Shown: in pieces, positions 34,656-45,900 of the stretch
How positions within the stretch are numbered: the stretch's first letter is position 1
Layout: each line of letters starts with the position of its first letter
Assembly (NCBI RefSeq): GCF_002001175.1
Contig: NZ_MUNT01000006.1
Span: 434,001-498,000 of the forward strand
Direction of reading: 5' to 3'
Length of the DNA: 64,000 nucleotides
Source of the DNA: Rhodanobacter sp. C03
GTDB lineage: Bacteria > Pseudomonadota > Gammaproteobacteria > Xanthomonadales > Rhodanobacteraceae
Notes under the pieces: generated by a model
Told to the model about the DNA's origin: nothing
What the model saw: the letters and a program-made list of their open reading frames with translations, nothing else
Database searches by the model: none
Made by a program: the position numbers and the translations under genes

Positions 34656-34894
34656 CCGCCGGCTACCGGTGGAATGAAGACGATCGTGTCACCATCGCGC
34701 AGCGCCCGGCTCCAGTCACTGAACTGGGCATTCACGGCCACCTTGAGCGCATCGGACGACAAGCTGAAACCGTGCCTGGCGCGCAGCTCTTCATACAAAT
34801 CATGCAGCGAGGTTGCCGACGTGCTGACCTGTTCACCGCTGGTGCGCGCCTGCTCGCGCAATTGTGCGTAGTACTGCAAGGTGACGGTCATCAT
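34652..34894 (-). CDS. moaD: Molybdopterin synthase small subunit MoaD
   Basis: The 80-residue ubiquitin-like protein starts with two Met codons, continues TVTLQYYAQLREQA and ends DTIVFIPPVAGG. The C-terminal Gly-Gly is the site that is adenylated and thiocarboxylated by MoeB-type enzymes. Its start overlaps the mobA stop (ATGATGA) and its end overlaps the fusion gene start, so translation of the three is coupled. Confidence 0.93.
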   Translation of the reverse strand: MMTVTLQYYAQLREQARTSGEQVSTSATSLHDLYEELRARHGFSLSSDALKVAVNAQFSDWSRALRDGDTIVFIPPVAGG

Positions 34895-35493
34895 GACGCT
34901 GTCTCGATCTGGCGTTGCATCAGTTCGAATTCTTCCGGGGTATTGATGTTGTCCAGGGCGTCGCCTGGTGCCGGCAACAATGTCGTACGCGACAGGATCA
35001 GTGTTTTGCGCGGGCAATAGCTGCCGTTATCGACACGTTGCTTTAGCAACGCATGACTAGAAGGCTCCCACAGTGCGCAAAGCGGCTCGGGCAAGCCATC
35101 GAAGCGACTGGTGAAGGCGGTGGCGTCGCCACTCGCATCGCGGGCCTCGATCAGGGTCCGCAGCGTAGCCTCATCCAGCAAGGGCAAATCGCAGGCAATG
35201 ACCAGCCACGCGACGTCCAAATGTGTCTCCTGCGCGGAGAGGATGCCGGCGGCAGGACCGATGGCGTCGTAGCGGTCGACGATCTGCGGCAAACCGGCAC
35301 GCAGCGGGTCGTCGCGCTGCTCGGCACGTACCGAAACAAAGGCACGTTCCGTCACAGCTTCCAGCAGTTGCCACGCGCGCATCAGTTGCGGCTGGCCGCC
35401 ATAGGCGAGTTGCGCCTTGTCGCGCTGCATGCGCCGGCTGGCACCTCCGGAAAGCAGCAGCCCGTAGATCGCAGGCGCAACGCGGGCACTCAT
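34891..35493 (-). CDS. mobA: Molybdenum cofactor guanylyltransferase MobA
   Basis: The 200-residue protein has the MobA signature GLLLSGGASRRMQRDKAQL (residues about 11-29) and the ACDLPLL metal motif. MobA attaches GMP to make molybdopterin guanine dinucleotide, the cofactor form of DMSO reductase-type enzymes such as the YdeP-like protein at 29128. MocA at 28427 makes the cytosine form, so both dinucleotides are served. It overlaps moaC by four bases and moaD by four. Confidence 0.92.
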   Translation of the reverse strand: MSARVAPAIYGLLLSGGASRRMQRDKAQLAYGGQPQLMRAWQLLEAVTERAFVSVRAEQRDDPLRAGLPQIVDRYDAIGPAAGILSAQETHLDVAWLVIACDLPLLDEATLRTLIEARDASGDATAFTSRFDGLPEPLCALWEPSSHALLKQRVDNGSYCPRKTLILSRTTLLPAPGDALDNINTPEEFELMQRQIETAS

Positions 35494-35975
35494 GCCGCAC
35501 CTGCAGCAATCGAATGATCGACGTCCCGCTTGCCGCCACTCTTCAGGATCAAGCGGATATCGCTGATGACGATGTCGTGCGACATCGCCTTGCACATGTC
35601 GTAGATCGTCAATGCGGCAATGCTCGCGCCGGTCAGTGCTTCCATCTCCACGCCGGTGCGACCCAGACAGGACACGGTGCAGTCGATCAAGGCGTCGTTG
35701 CCGTCCATGCGGATCGCGATATCGCACTTGTCCAGGCGCAACGGATGACATAGCGGAATCAATTGCGGCGTGGCCTTCGCACCCATCACGCCAGCGATAT
35801 GCGCCACCGTCAGCACGGCCCCCTTGGGCGTTACGTAGCCAGCGGCATGCAAAGCCGTGGCCACATCGGCGGGAAACGTCACGCGTGCCCGCGCCTGCGC
35901 CAGGCGCTGCGTAGCCTGCTTGGCGCCGACATCCACCATGCGCGGCTGCTGCGCGTCATCAACGTGCGAGAGCAT
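35490..35975 (-). CDS. moaC: Cyclic pyranopterin monophosphate synthase MoaC
   Basis: The 161-residue protein carries the MoaC signatures MVDVGAKQATQRLAQARA, KATPQLIPLCHPLRL, GRTGVEMEALTGAS and the C-terminal IYDMCKAM. It converts the MoaA product 3',8-cyclo-dihydro-GTP into cyclic pyranopterin monophosphate. It starts 4 bp after the moaA stop in the same operon. Confidence 0.95.
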   Translation of the reverse strand: MLSHVDDAQQPRMVDVGAKQATQRLAQARARVTFPADVATALHAAGYVTPKGAVLTVAHIAGVMGAKATPQLIPLCHPLRLDKCDIAIRMDGNDALIDCTVSCLGRTGVEMEALTGASIAALTIYDMCKAMSHDIVISDIRLILKSGGKRDVDHSIAAGAA

Positions 35976-35978
35976 GTC

Positions 35979-37034
35979 CTAACCTCCGATGTAATGCATT
36001 TCGATTTTACGCCGCGCGTGCTGGCGTTGCTCGGCGCGCTCCTCACTGTAACGATCGGTGCGGTGCAGCCAGGTGTTGCGCAACGTCTCGCGCAGCATGT
36101 CGTCACTGGCACCTTCGCGCAGCAGTCCGCGCAAGTCCGTGCCCTGGGTGGCGAACAGGCACGTATAGAGCGTGCCTTCCGAGGACAGGCGCGCCCGGGT
36201 GCAGCCACCACAGAACGGTGCGCTGACCGAGGAAATCACCCCGATCTCGCCGGCACCGTCGCGAAAGCGGAAACGCGTGGCCACCTCACCCGCGTATTGC
36301 GCCGGCAGGGCTTCCAGTGGCCAGCGCGCGTCGATGCGCTCGATCAACTCGCGCGAAGGTACCACTGCCTCGGCGCTCCAGTGGTTGCGGTTGCCGACAT
36401 CCATGTATTCGATAAAACGCAGCACGATGCCGCTACCCCGAAATCGCTCAACCAGTTCGGTCACAGTGTGTTCGTTGACCCCACGCTGTACTACGGTGTT
36501 GAGCTTGATGCCGTGCGGGAAATTCGCTTGCTGCGCCGCCTCGATGCCATCGAGCACCTCGTGCAATGCACCGCGATTGCCGCTCATGCGATGGAACAGC
36601 GCGGGATCGAGCGTATCCAGGCTGATCGTGATGCGGTCAAGGCCGGCGTCACGCAGCTCGGTGGCGTGACGGGCCAGCAGCACACCGTTGGTCGTCATCG
36701 CCAGGTCATCGATGCCGTCGATCCGGCGCAGCCGCGCGACCAGCTCGACAAGGTGCGGGCGCAACAGGGGTTCGCCGCCGGTCAGGCGTAGCTTGCTGAC
36801 GCCCAGTTCCGCCGCCAGGCGGCACAGGCGCTCGATCTCGTCGAAACCGAGCCGCTCATCATTGCGCAGGAAGCTGAAGTGCTCGCCGTAGGTTGCCTCC
36901 GGCATGCAGTACGGGCAGCGGAAATTGCAGCGGTCCATGACCGATATGCGCAGGTCATGCAGGGCGCGACCGCGCTGATCCCGTGGGTGTGCCTGTGCGG
37001 TTGGCAAATCAGCAATGGCTTGGAAGACGGTCAT
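35979..37034 (-). CDS. moaA: GTP 3',8-cyclase MoaA
   Basis: The 351-residue radical SAM enzyme has the first cluster motif DRCNFRCPYC (CxxxCxxC), LRLTGGEPLLRP, and the second, C-terminal cluster (CGGCTRARLSSEGTLYTCLFA). It ends in Gly-Gly, as MoaA proteins do. It makes 3',8-cyclo-dihydro-GTP from GTP, the first step of molybdopterin synthesis. The ATG at 37034 is chosen because the upstream extension reads through the moeA stop and shows no MoaA similarity; the ribosome site is weak, implying coupling to moeA, which ends next to it. Confidence 0.94.
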   Translation of the reverse strand: MTVFQAIADLPTAQAHPRDQRGRALHDLRISVMDRCNFRCPYCMPEATYGEHFSFLRNDERLGFDEIERLCRLAAELGVSKLRLTGGEPLLRPHLVELVARLRRIDGIDDLAMTTNGVLLARHATELRDAGLDRITISLDTLDPALFHRMSGNRGALHEVLDGIEAAQQANFPHGIKLNTVVQRGVNEHTVTELVERFRGSGIVLRFIEYMDVGNRNHWSAEAVVPSRELIERIDARWPLEALPAQYAGEVATRFRFRDGAGEIGVISSVSAPFCGGCTRARLSSEGTLYTCLFATQGTDLRGLLREGASDDMLRETLRNTWLHRTDRYSEERAEQRQHARRKIEMHYIGG

Positions 37035-37035
37035 G

Positions 37036-38238
37036 TCACCAACGATAAAAGGTGGCAACCGTACCGGCTGGTACGACTGCAAGTCCGGGCGGCAATTCCA
37101 CGAAGCCATGCGTGCGAGGCAGCGAGGAGAAGTCGCCCGAGGTGCCCGGCGGCAAGGGAGTAGCCATCGCCCGTCCGCTAGCGTCATGGTGGACGTGAAC
37201 CGGTACAAAAAACGTCAAGGCAGGGTTGGTGTCCACCGCGCTTTCCAGGCACACCGGCATCGGTGGTTCGGCAGCCAGCCCGGTGGCCGACTGCAGCGCC
37301 GGCAACAGATAGCGCGCGGCGCACACCAGCGCCGACACCGGATTGCCCGGCAGTGCAAACACCACCTGCCCTTGCGGCCCGATGCCGAACCACATCGGCT
37401 TGCCGGGGCGCTGGGCAATCCGATGCAGCACCTGGCGCACACCCAGGGTGCGCAGCGCCTCGGGCACGTAATCACGTTGCCCCACCGAAACGCCGCCGGA
37501 CAGCACCAGTACCTGGCGCGTATACAGCAGTTCGGCCAGGGTGGCGGTGGTCGCAGCCAGGTCATCCGCGACCCGTGCCAGCTGTACATCATCGAACCCG
37601 CAGGCACGCAATGCGGCGGCCAGCGCGCGATCGTTGGAGCCGCGAATCTGCCCTTCCAGCAAGGGCTGGTCGACGCCAGCCAGTTCGTCGCCGGTGGCGA
37701 TAATCGTCACTGACGGTATCGCGGCCACTTCGACCTCGGCCACGCCATTGCCGGCAAGCACGGCGACCTCGGGACCACCCAGGCACATACCCGGTTCAAG
37801 CAGTACGTCGCCCGTGCGGCAATCGGCACCACGCGGATGCACGAACTGCCCAATGGTCGGCGCGTAGTCATCGGCAAGCAGGTAATACTCGCCGTCACGT
37901 TTTGTCTGCTCGACCGGAATGACGGTGTCGCAACCACGCGGCAGCATCGCGCCCGTGGTGACCTCGATGCACGTATCCGGATCGCTGAGCGTCTGTTGCA
38001 CCATGCCGGCAAGTTGCAGCCCGCTCAGCATAAAGCGGCGCCTGCTACTACTGCTCATCGCGATGGCGATGCCATCCATCATCACCCGGTCGAACGGCGG
38101 CTGCTCCCGCTCGGCACGCACGATCTGGCGAAGCACGCGCCCCGCGGCCGCATCCAGCGCCACGCGTTCACTGCCAAACACGGGCATCGCCTGCCGAATC
38201 AGCTGTTCGGCATCAGCGACACTGAGAAGCTCGCTCAT
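37036..38238 (-). CDS. moeA: Molybdopterin molybdenumtransferase MoeA (divergent first copy)
   Basis: The 400-residue protein has MoeA domains in order: FDRVMMDGIAIA (about 49-60, replacing the canonical MDGYA), TGAMLPRGCDTVIPVE, IIATGDELAG, SGGVSVGQRDYVPEAL, RPGKPMWFG and FALPGNPVSALV. It should insert molybdate into adenylated molybdopterin, but it differs from the copy at 31825 near the active site and may have a specialised role. It lies at the head of the moeA-moaA-moaC run, 93 bp behind modC. Confidence 0.9.
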   Translation of the reverse strand: MSELLSVADAEQLIRQAMPVFGSERVALDAAAGRVLRQIVRAEREQPPFDRVMMDGIAIAMSSSSRRRFMLSGLQLAGMVQQTLSDPDTCIEVTTGAMLPRGCDTVIPVEQTKRDGEYYLLADDYAPTIGQFVHPRGADCRTGDVLLEPGMCLGGPEVAVLAGNGVAEVEVAAIPSVTIIATGDELAGVDQPLLEGQIRGSNDRALAAALRACGFDDVQLARVADDLAATTATLAELLYTRQVLVLSGGVSVGQRDYVPEALRTLGVRQVLHRIAQRPGKPMWFGIGPQGQVVFALPGNPVSALVCAARYLLPALQSATGLAAEPPMPVCLESAVDTNPALTFFVPVHVHHDASGRAMATPLPPGTSGDFSSLPRTHGFVELPPGLAVVPAGTVATFYRW

Positions 38239-38330
38239 AAGTATGGAGGCCTGTTATGCGCGGCGAACACCTGCGGCGCCAATGCAGAAATCATGGCGGT
38301 GACCGGTCCCTTTGACAACCGCGCACCCAT

Positions 38331-39414
<1,084 letters not shown>

Positions 39415-39422
<8 letters not shown>

Positions 39423-40101
39423 GGGCAATGAGGCGACGCGGACGCAACAGATGCATGGCGAGCAAGGCCGCGAACGAAAAGGCCAGCAAGTACAGCGAGA
39501 GTGCATGCGCTTGCAGGTATTCGCCGGCCTCGACGTGATCGTAGATGCGCATCGACAACACGCGGGTCTGGCCGGGGATATTGCCGCCGATCATCAACAC
39601 CACGCCGAATTCGCCCACGGTGTGAGCGAAACCGAGCACCACGGCGGTCAGAAAACCGGGCCAGGCCAGCGGCAGCGCCACCGAAAAGAACCGGTCGAGC
39701 GGCCCTGCCCCAAGGCTTGCCGCCACATCGAACGGGCGCTGACCGATCGCCTCGAACGCGTTCTGCAATGGCTGCACCACGAACGGCAGCGAGTAGAGCA
39801 TCGAAGCCACCACCAGACCGGCAAACGTGAAAGGCAGCGTACCCAGACCCAGCACCGTCGTGAGTCGCCCGACGGCACCCTGCGGGCCAAGCAATAACAG
39901 CAGGTAGAAGCCCAGCACCGTGGGCGGCAGTACCAGCGGCAGAGTGACCAGAGCCGAAACCGGACGCCGCCACGCGGTACGGCTACGTGCCAGCCACCAG
40001 GCGAGCGGCGTGCCGAGCAACAGCAGCAGAACGGTCACCGTCGCTGCCAGACGCATGGTCAAGACAAATGCGGCCCAGTCTTCGACAGATAGACCAGCCA
40101 T
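39415..40101 (-). CDS. modB: Molybdate ABC transporter permease ModB
   Basis: The 228-residue inner-membrane permease has about five to six helices and the cytosolic EAA-type loop ([23 protein letters not shown]) that contacts the ModC ATPase. [13 protein letters not shown] and [13 protein letters not shown] are typical of ModB. The gene follows modA by 8 bp and overlaps modC. Confidence 0.94.
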
Positions 40102-40109
40102 GGAGGTTC

Positions 40110-40901
40110 TCAGTGCTCCACTGCGGGGCTGGGCAGACTGAAGCCGTAACGACTGAGCACGCTGCGCGCCTCGGCACCTTGCATGTACCGCGCGAAGTCG
40201 TGTGCGAGCGTGTTGTCAGCGCCACGCCGGGTCACCACGAAGCTCTGCAGCAACGGTTGATAAAGCGTTGCCGGAATGAGCGCATAGCTGCCTTTTTTCG
40301 CCATCTGAGGATCCAGCGCAAGCGACTGCGCGATGATGCCGACCTTGGCATTGCCGCTGGCAATGAACTGCGCAGTCTGCGCAATATTGTCGCCATAGAC
40401 CAACCGCGATTGCACCGCATCCCATACGCCGGCCGCGCGCAATGCCTGTTCGGCACGCTTGCCGTACGGCGCATGTTCGGGGTTGGCAATCGCTATATGG
40501 TCAAATGACGGCTTGGCCAGATCAGCCACCGTCAGTTTGCTGGCATCGACGCTGGCACTCCAGATCACAATGTGTCCCAAGGCATAAGGCACCGGATCAC
40601 CGCTGGCGGCACCGGCTGCCACCAGTTGCTTCGGGTATTCGCTGTCCGCCGAAAAGAACAGCTCGAACGGCGCGCCCTGCTCGATCTGCGCAAGCAATTT
40701 GCCGGAGGAGCCATAGGAGACCTCGATGGCGTCCTGCGGATGCGCCTGGTGATAAGCGGCGATCACAGCATCCAGCGCATAGTGCAAGTCGGCGGCGGCG
40801 GCGATTGTCATATGCCGTGGCTGACTGGCATGTGCGGTGTGCATGGATAACGTCAGCGCCAGGGCAAGCAGGCCACCGAGCAAAGCACGCATCTTGATCA
40901 T
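40110..40901 (-). CDS. modA: Periplasmic molybdate-binding protein ModA
   Basis: The 263-residue protein has a signal peptide (about 1-24, ending AHA) and the ModA fold: [16 protein letters not shown] near the N-terminus, [43 protein letters not shown] and [12 protein letters not shown]. It delivers molybdate to ModBC. The ATG at 40901 has GGAG about 10 bases upstream. It is the first gene of the uptake and synthesis run and is divergent from fdhD. Confidence 0.94.
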   Translation of the reverse strand: MIKMRALLGGLLALALTLSMHTAHASQPRHMTIAAAADLHYALDAVIAAYHQAHPQDAIEVSYGSSGKLLAQIEQGAPFELFFSADSEYPKQLVAAGAASGDPVPYALGHIVIWSASVDASKLTVADLAKPSFDHIAIANPEHAPYGKRAEQALRAAGVWDAVQSRLVYGDNIAQTAQFIASGNAKVGIIAQSLALDPQMAKKGSYALIPATLYQPLLQSFVVTRRGADNTLAHDFARYMQGAEARSVLSRYGFSLPSPAVEH

Positions 40902-40978
40902 CAGTTCGGGACTCCGGTCAGGGATTGTGCGAGCAGGTAGCCTGCCACAGGGGCGCCGTAAAAGGAGGCAGCCGATGC

Positions 40979-41854
40979 GTGTATGGCTATGATGCCTGCA
41001 TGACTCCATCAGCTCCATCCGAATCGGATAAGCTCGCGCCCGGCCACGTTCCGCGCAGCATTGAACGCTGGCGCGATGGCCGTATCGAACGGCTTGACGA
41101 CCGAGTCGCCGAAGAAATGCCTGTGGCGATGTTCTACAACGGCGTGTCTTTCGCGGTGATGATGGCTACGCCGCATGACCTGGAGGACTTCGCGCTGGGC
41201 TTCTCCCTCAGCGAAGGCTTGATCGGGGACGCCAGCGATCTGCTGGCGATCGAGCAGCGTCATTTGCTGGAAGGCATCGAGCTGACGATGACGGTGGCCG
41301 AAAGTGCACCCGCCACCCAGCTCGATAGCCAACGCGAACGGCTGCTACCAGGCCGCGGCGGTTGCGGTATCTGCGGCACGCGACTGCTGGAAGATGCTGT
41401 GCAGCAGCCTCGCCTTGTCGAAACCGGTGGACACATCAGCCGTGTTGCGCTGGAACGGGCTCTGGCCGGTTTGCATGCGCATCAGCCAATGAATGCTGCC
41501 ACCGGTGCGGTACATGCGGCGGCCTGGTCGGATGCGGACGGCACCATCGTGCTGGTGCGCGAAGACGTTGGTCGGCATAACGCGCTGGACAAGCTGATCG
41601 GTGCCATGCACCACGCCAACATCGCACCTGAAACCGGCATGCTGCTGCTGACCAGCCGCGCCAGCTACGAGATGGTGACCAAGGCAGCGAGTGCCGGCAT
41701 CAGCATCATGGCTGCCATCTCGGCGCCGACTGCACTGGCGATCGAACTGGCGCGCACTGCCGGCATGACCCTGGTCGGCTTTGCCCGGCCAGGCAGTCAC
41801 AACGTCTATACCCACCCCGGGCGGTTGCGATCTGATGACGGACCAGGCGTCTAG
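40979..41854 (+). CDS. fdhD: Formate dehydrogenase sulfurtransferase FdhD
   Basis: The roughly 291-residue protein has the FdhD signatures: PVAMFYNGVSFAVMMATP, DLEDFALGFSLSEGL, the GRGGCGICGTRLL loop with the two sulfur-carrying cysteines, REDVGRHNALDKLIG and LTSRASYEMVTKAA. FdhD moves sulfur from IscS to the molybdenum cofactor of formate dehydrogenases, so the FdhF/YdeP-type protein at 29128 is the likely client. I prefer the GTG at 40979 because AGGAGG (40963-40968) lies about 10 bases upstream; the ATG at 41000 is possible. A 5-codon open frame starting at 40975 overlaps this start. Confidence 0.9.
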   Translation: MYGYDACMTPSAPSESDKLAPGHVPRSIERWRDGRIERLDDRVAEEMPVAMFYNGVSFAVMMATPHDLEDFALGFSLSEGLIGDASDLLAIEQRHLLEGIELTMTVAESAPATQLDSQRERLLPGRGGCGICGTRLLEDAVQQPRLVETGGHISRVALERALAGLHAHQPMNAATGAVHAAAWSDADGTIVLVREDVGRHNALDKLIGAMHHANIAPETGMLLLTSRASYEMVTKAASAGISIMAAISAPTALAIELARTAGMTLVGFARPGSHNVYTHPGRLRSDDGPGV

Positions 41855-41881
41855 TCAGATCGGCTGCCTCCGCGTGGGGCA

Positions 41882-42895
41882 TCAACGACCGAAGATGATT
41901 TCCTTGCCTTCGTGGTCACGGTCCCAGCCGCGCAGCTGGTCACGGATATGCGCGATACGTTGGCGGCCGAGCGCGTTGCGTTCCTCATCGAGGACGTGGC
42001 CGTCCAGCAGTTCGGCCAGACGCTGCGCGGTGGGCAGCATCGCATCCCATGCATCAAGCGCCGGCAACGGACCCGGCAGGGTCATGAAGAAGCTCACGCC
42101 GGGTGTGCGCAAGGTGTCCAGTTTGCCCAGATCGAAATTGCCCGGTTTGAGCATGTTGGCCACGCTGAAGATCGGGCCAAGTTCGCGCTTGCCATCAAGC
42201 AGGCGGTGATAGATACCCATGTCGCCGAACTCGAGGCCGGCCTTTTCGGCAGCCACCACCAGATCCGGGCCATTGAAGTGCCCTCCTTCGCGCGCCACCA
42301 CGAACAGCGTGACGATGCGCTCCACCGGAAGCTGAGCCGGCCGACGTCCGAGATCCGAGCGTGGTGGCACCTTGGCAGCAACGGACGCAGCGGGAGCCTC
42401 CTGTGCAGCAACGGGCGGCGTTGTGGCGGTAGCTACCGAAGGCAGCGGTTCCGCAGAACTGGGCGCGCGCAGTGCATCCACGATCGAGGCAGCATGGCCG
42501 GCCAGTGTGGCGTGTCCCGGCGCAACCGGCTTCGGCGCGGTTGCACCGGCACGCTCACCCGAGAGCGTGGCCCCGAGTCGTTCGAGTTCCTCGCGCAGAC
42601 CGACTTCCAGCTCGCCCTGCTGCGGTTGTGCGATATCCGGGTGATGGCTGCCGTGCCCCGGCCGATCGAGGTCGAGGGTGCTGAAGACAGGGTCGTCGGC
42701 CAGGCTGGATTCGCCCAACGTCGGCTCGCGGCGTTCGCCGGCGTGCTCGCTTGGAGCAGGACGGCGCGTACCCTGCTCCTTCTTCGGCTGACCGAACAGC
42801 CAGATCAGTGCCAGCACGATCAGGCCGACGATCAACAGCGGAAAGCCGACGGCGGGGTTCCAGGCGAAAGCGAGCACGGGTTGCAGCGTCATCAT
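41882..42895 (-). CDS. zipA: Cell division protein ZipA
   Basis: The 337-residue protein has an N-terminal membrane anchor (about 15-34), a long Pro, Ala and charged linker (about 36-195) and the C-terminal FtsZ-binding domain (about 200-330; RIVTLFVVAREGGHFNGPDL, IFSVANMLKPGNFDL, GVSFFMTLPGPL). ZipA tethers the FtsZ ring to the inner membrane. The gene lies 7 bp after smc on the same strand, as in related gammaproteobacteria. The start is the first of two adjacent ATGs at 42895 with GAGG upstream. Confidence 0.93.
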   Translation of the reverse strand: MMTLQPVLAFAWNPAVGFPLLIVGLIVLALIWLFGQPKKEQGTRRPAPSEHAGERREPTLGESSLADDPVFSTLDLDRPGHGSHHPDIAQPQQGELEVGLREELERLGATLSGERAGATAPKPVAPGHATLAGHAASIVDALRAPSSAEPLPSVATATTPPVAAQEAPAASVAAKVPPRSDLGRRPAQLPVERIVTLFVVAREGGHFNGPDLVVAAEKAGLEFGDMGIYHRLLDGKRELGPIFSVANMLKPGNFDLGKLDTLRTPGVSFFMTLPGPLPALDAWDAMLPTAQRLAELLDGHVLDEERNALGRQRIAHIRDQLRGWDRDHEGKEIIFGR

Positions 42896-42902
42896 GGGTT
42901 CC

Positions 42903-45900
42903 TCAGGCAGCGCCTGCGAGTTTAGCCGCTTCTGCCAGATCCACCTGCACCAGTCGCGACACACCCGGCTCGCGCATGGTCACGCCGCACAGCTGGGTAG
43001 CTGCTTCCATGGTGGCCTTGTTGTGGCTGATGAAGATGAATTGCACTTTTTCGCTCATCTCGCGCACCAGGCTGGAGAAGCGTCCGACGTTGGCCTCGTC
43101 CAGCGGTGCGTCCACCTCATCCAGCAGACAGAACGGTGCAGGATTGAGACCGAAGATCGCGAACACCAAGGCCACGGCAGTCAGCGCCTTCTCGCCGCCG
43201 GACAGCAAGGTGATATTGGAGACCCGCTTGCCCGGTGGTCGCGCCATGATCGACACGCCGGTGTTGAGAAGGTCGTCGCCGGTCAGTTCGAGATAGGCAT
43301 GGCCACCGCCGAACAAGCGCGGGAACAGCTCCTGCACGCCGGCGTTGACCTTGTCGAAGGTTTCCTTGAAACGCTGGCGGGTTTCGCGATCGATCTTCTT
43401 GATCGCGCCCTCCAGCGTTTCCATCGCACTGACCAGATCGGCCAGCTGGTTGTCGAGGTAGGTCTTGCGCTCGCTTTGCTCGGCGTGTTCCTGGATCGCG
43501 GCGAGGTTGACCGGCTCCAGCCGCACGATCTTCTGACCGAGGTCGACGAGCTGCTGACGCCACTGGCTGGCGTCGATGTCTTCGGCCAGTTCGGCCAGCA
43601 GGGTTTCCAGTTCGAGGCCAGAGGCGCTGATCGCCTGGGCCAGCTGTTCGGCGCGCAGATGGAGTGCCTGCGCGGCTAGGCGCTTTTCGGAGAGGCTTTC
43701 GCGCAGGGTGGACAGGCCCTGCTCCGCCAGATGGCGTTGCTGTTCCAGTTTGCGGAAGGTGATGTCGCAGTCTTCCAGCGCGCGACGTGCTTCCACCAGC
43801 TGCTTGTCGACCAGCAAGCGTTGATCAAGATAGGTCTGGCGCTCGGATTCCAGTTCCGCGATCGGATCGGAGCCGGCAGCAAGTTGTTCAGTGATCTCGT
43901 TGCGGCGGGCCTCGATCTGGCGCAACTGGGCATCCATGCGACCCAGCGCCTGCTCCAGTGACGCCAGCGAGGAGCGTTTGGATTCCAGCGCCAGGGCCAG
44001 CGAGTGCGACTGGTCGGCGGCTTCGCGCGCATTCATGCGCGCTTCCTCGCGCGCTTCGAGCAAGGCACGGCGCTCGTTTTCCAGTTCGCGACGCTGGTCT
44101 TCCAGGTCGCCCATCAGGCCAACCGATTCATCCAGTCGTGCGCGCGCCTCGCGAGTCTGACCCTGCAACTCATCGATCTGGGTGGTCAGGTCGCCCAATT
44201 CACCAGTGACTTTCTCGGCGCGGGCACGGGCCGTTTCCAGCTTGCCACGGTGACTCTGCAGTTGCCCGGCCAGTTCCGATTGGCGACGGTGCGCGTTGTA
44301 CAGCTCACGCTGCGCATCATCGCGGGCACGCTCGGCCTCGAACTTGCTGGCGCGCAAGGTATCCAGTCGTTCACCTGACTCCTCCAGCTGGGCTTCCAGC
44401 GTAGCGATCTGCTCGGCCAGCAGGCGGATCTCGCGCTCACGCGCCAGCACGCCGACCTGACTGCCCTGCGCCCGGCGCACGCGCGCCCAGCCCGGGCCCA
44501 GCCACTCGCCGCTGCGCGTGATCACCGACTGATACGGCGCCAGCGCGGACAACGAAGCCACGCGTTGATGCGCATCATCGATCGATTCGGCGGTCAGCAC
44601 GTGGCCGAGGATCGCCAACGCCGAGGCAGGCCCACGCACATGTGCTGCCAGCGTGCCGGCGGTGTTGGCACCACCATCGGCGGCATCGAGCAGTGCGACA
44701 TCGGCGTTCTCGAGTGCATGGAATTCGGCGGCGAGTGCATGCGATCCCTCGACCAGCACGCTGTCGATGAAGCCGCTCAGAGCCGTTTCCACCGCGGTTT
44801 CCCAGCCGGCCTCGACCTGCAGCGACTCGCCGAGGCGACGCGACTTGTCCAGCCCGAGCCGGGCCAGCCAGCCACTGGCGGCGCTTTCTTCCTGACCGAG
44901 CGCGGCATGCTGCAGCGCCTCCAGCGAGGCCTGCCGACCGCGCGCGGCCTGCAACTGCTGGCGCGCCTCGTTCAGCGCCGACTGCACCTGGCGTTCTTCG
45001 TCCTGCACTTTCTCGTGGCTGGACTTGTGCTGGTCGAGCAGGCTGCCGAGCGTTTCGACGCGCTCGCGCTGGGTATCGTGCTCGCCGTGCAGCTGTTCGC
45101 CGGCAGCGTCCAGTGCGGCCACGTCAGTGGCTTTCTGTTCGGTCTCCAGCGCCTCGCGGCGCCTGGACAGATCGATGCCCTGACGATCCAGATAGTTGAG
45201 CTTGGTACGTTCCACCTCGGCCGCGCGGTTGGATTCGCCGGCGTTGCGGGTGTGGCTGTCCCAGCGTTGTTGCCAGTCGGCCAGTTTCGTCTCGGTGCTG
45301 CGTTGCGCCTCGGCGGTGTCATCCTGCATCTGCTGCAGGGCTTCGAGCTTGGGCTCACCCTCGGCCAGCGCCATGCGCAGGGTTTCGATTTGCTCGCGAT
45401 CGGTGGCGATGTGCGCAGCCAGCTCGCCGTGCTCGCGCTCGGCGTCGCCATGGGCACGCTGCAGCCGATCGGCATTCTCGCGGTTGTGCCGCACCTGCTG
45501 CTCGACGCGGGCGATCTCGGCGCCGACCTTGTAGACGTCGGCCTGCACGACATTCAGATGTTCGCTGGCATCGGTGTGGCGCTCGCGCACGCTTTCCAGC
45601 TGTGCCTCGATCTCGCGCTGGCCAGCCAGTTGTTTCTCGATCTCGATCTCGGCGGCGGACAGACCCGCGCCTTCGCCGTCGTGCTGGCTTTTCAGGCCAC
45701 GGTATTCGAGTGCACGCAGCTCGGCTTCCTTGCGCGTCTGCTCATCCTTCAGTGCCTTCCAGCGCTCGGCGGCACGCGCCTGACGGTTGAGGTGTTCGAG
45801 CTGCTTGTCGACCTCGTCGCGCACGTCGCGCACGCGATCGAGGTTTTCGCGGGTGGCCTTGATGCGGCTCTCGGTTTCCTTGCGGCGCTCCTTGTACTTG

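Noticed and set aside
33150-34871. 573-codon plus-strand open frame
   Set aside because: Antisense to the MoaE-MoeB-rhodanese fusion and moaD, with no domain match.
40902-40978. Search for a ModE-type operator between modA and fdhD
   Set aside because: I could not see a sequence resembling the ModE box, and no modE gene is present in the window.
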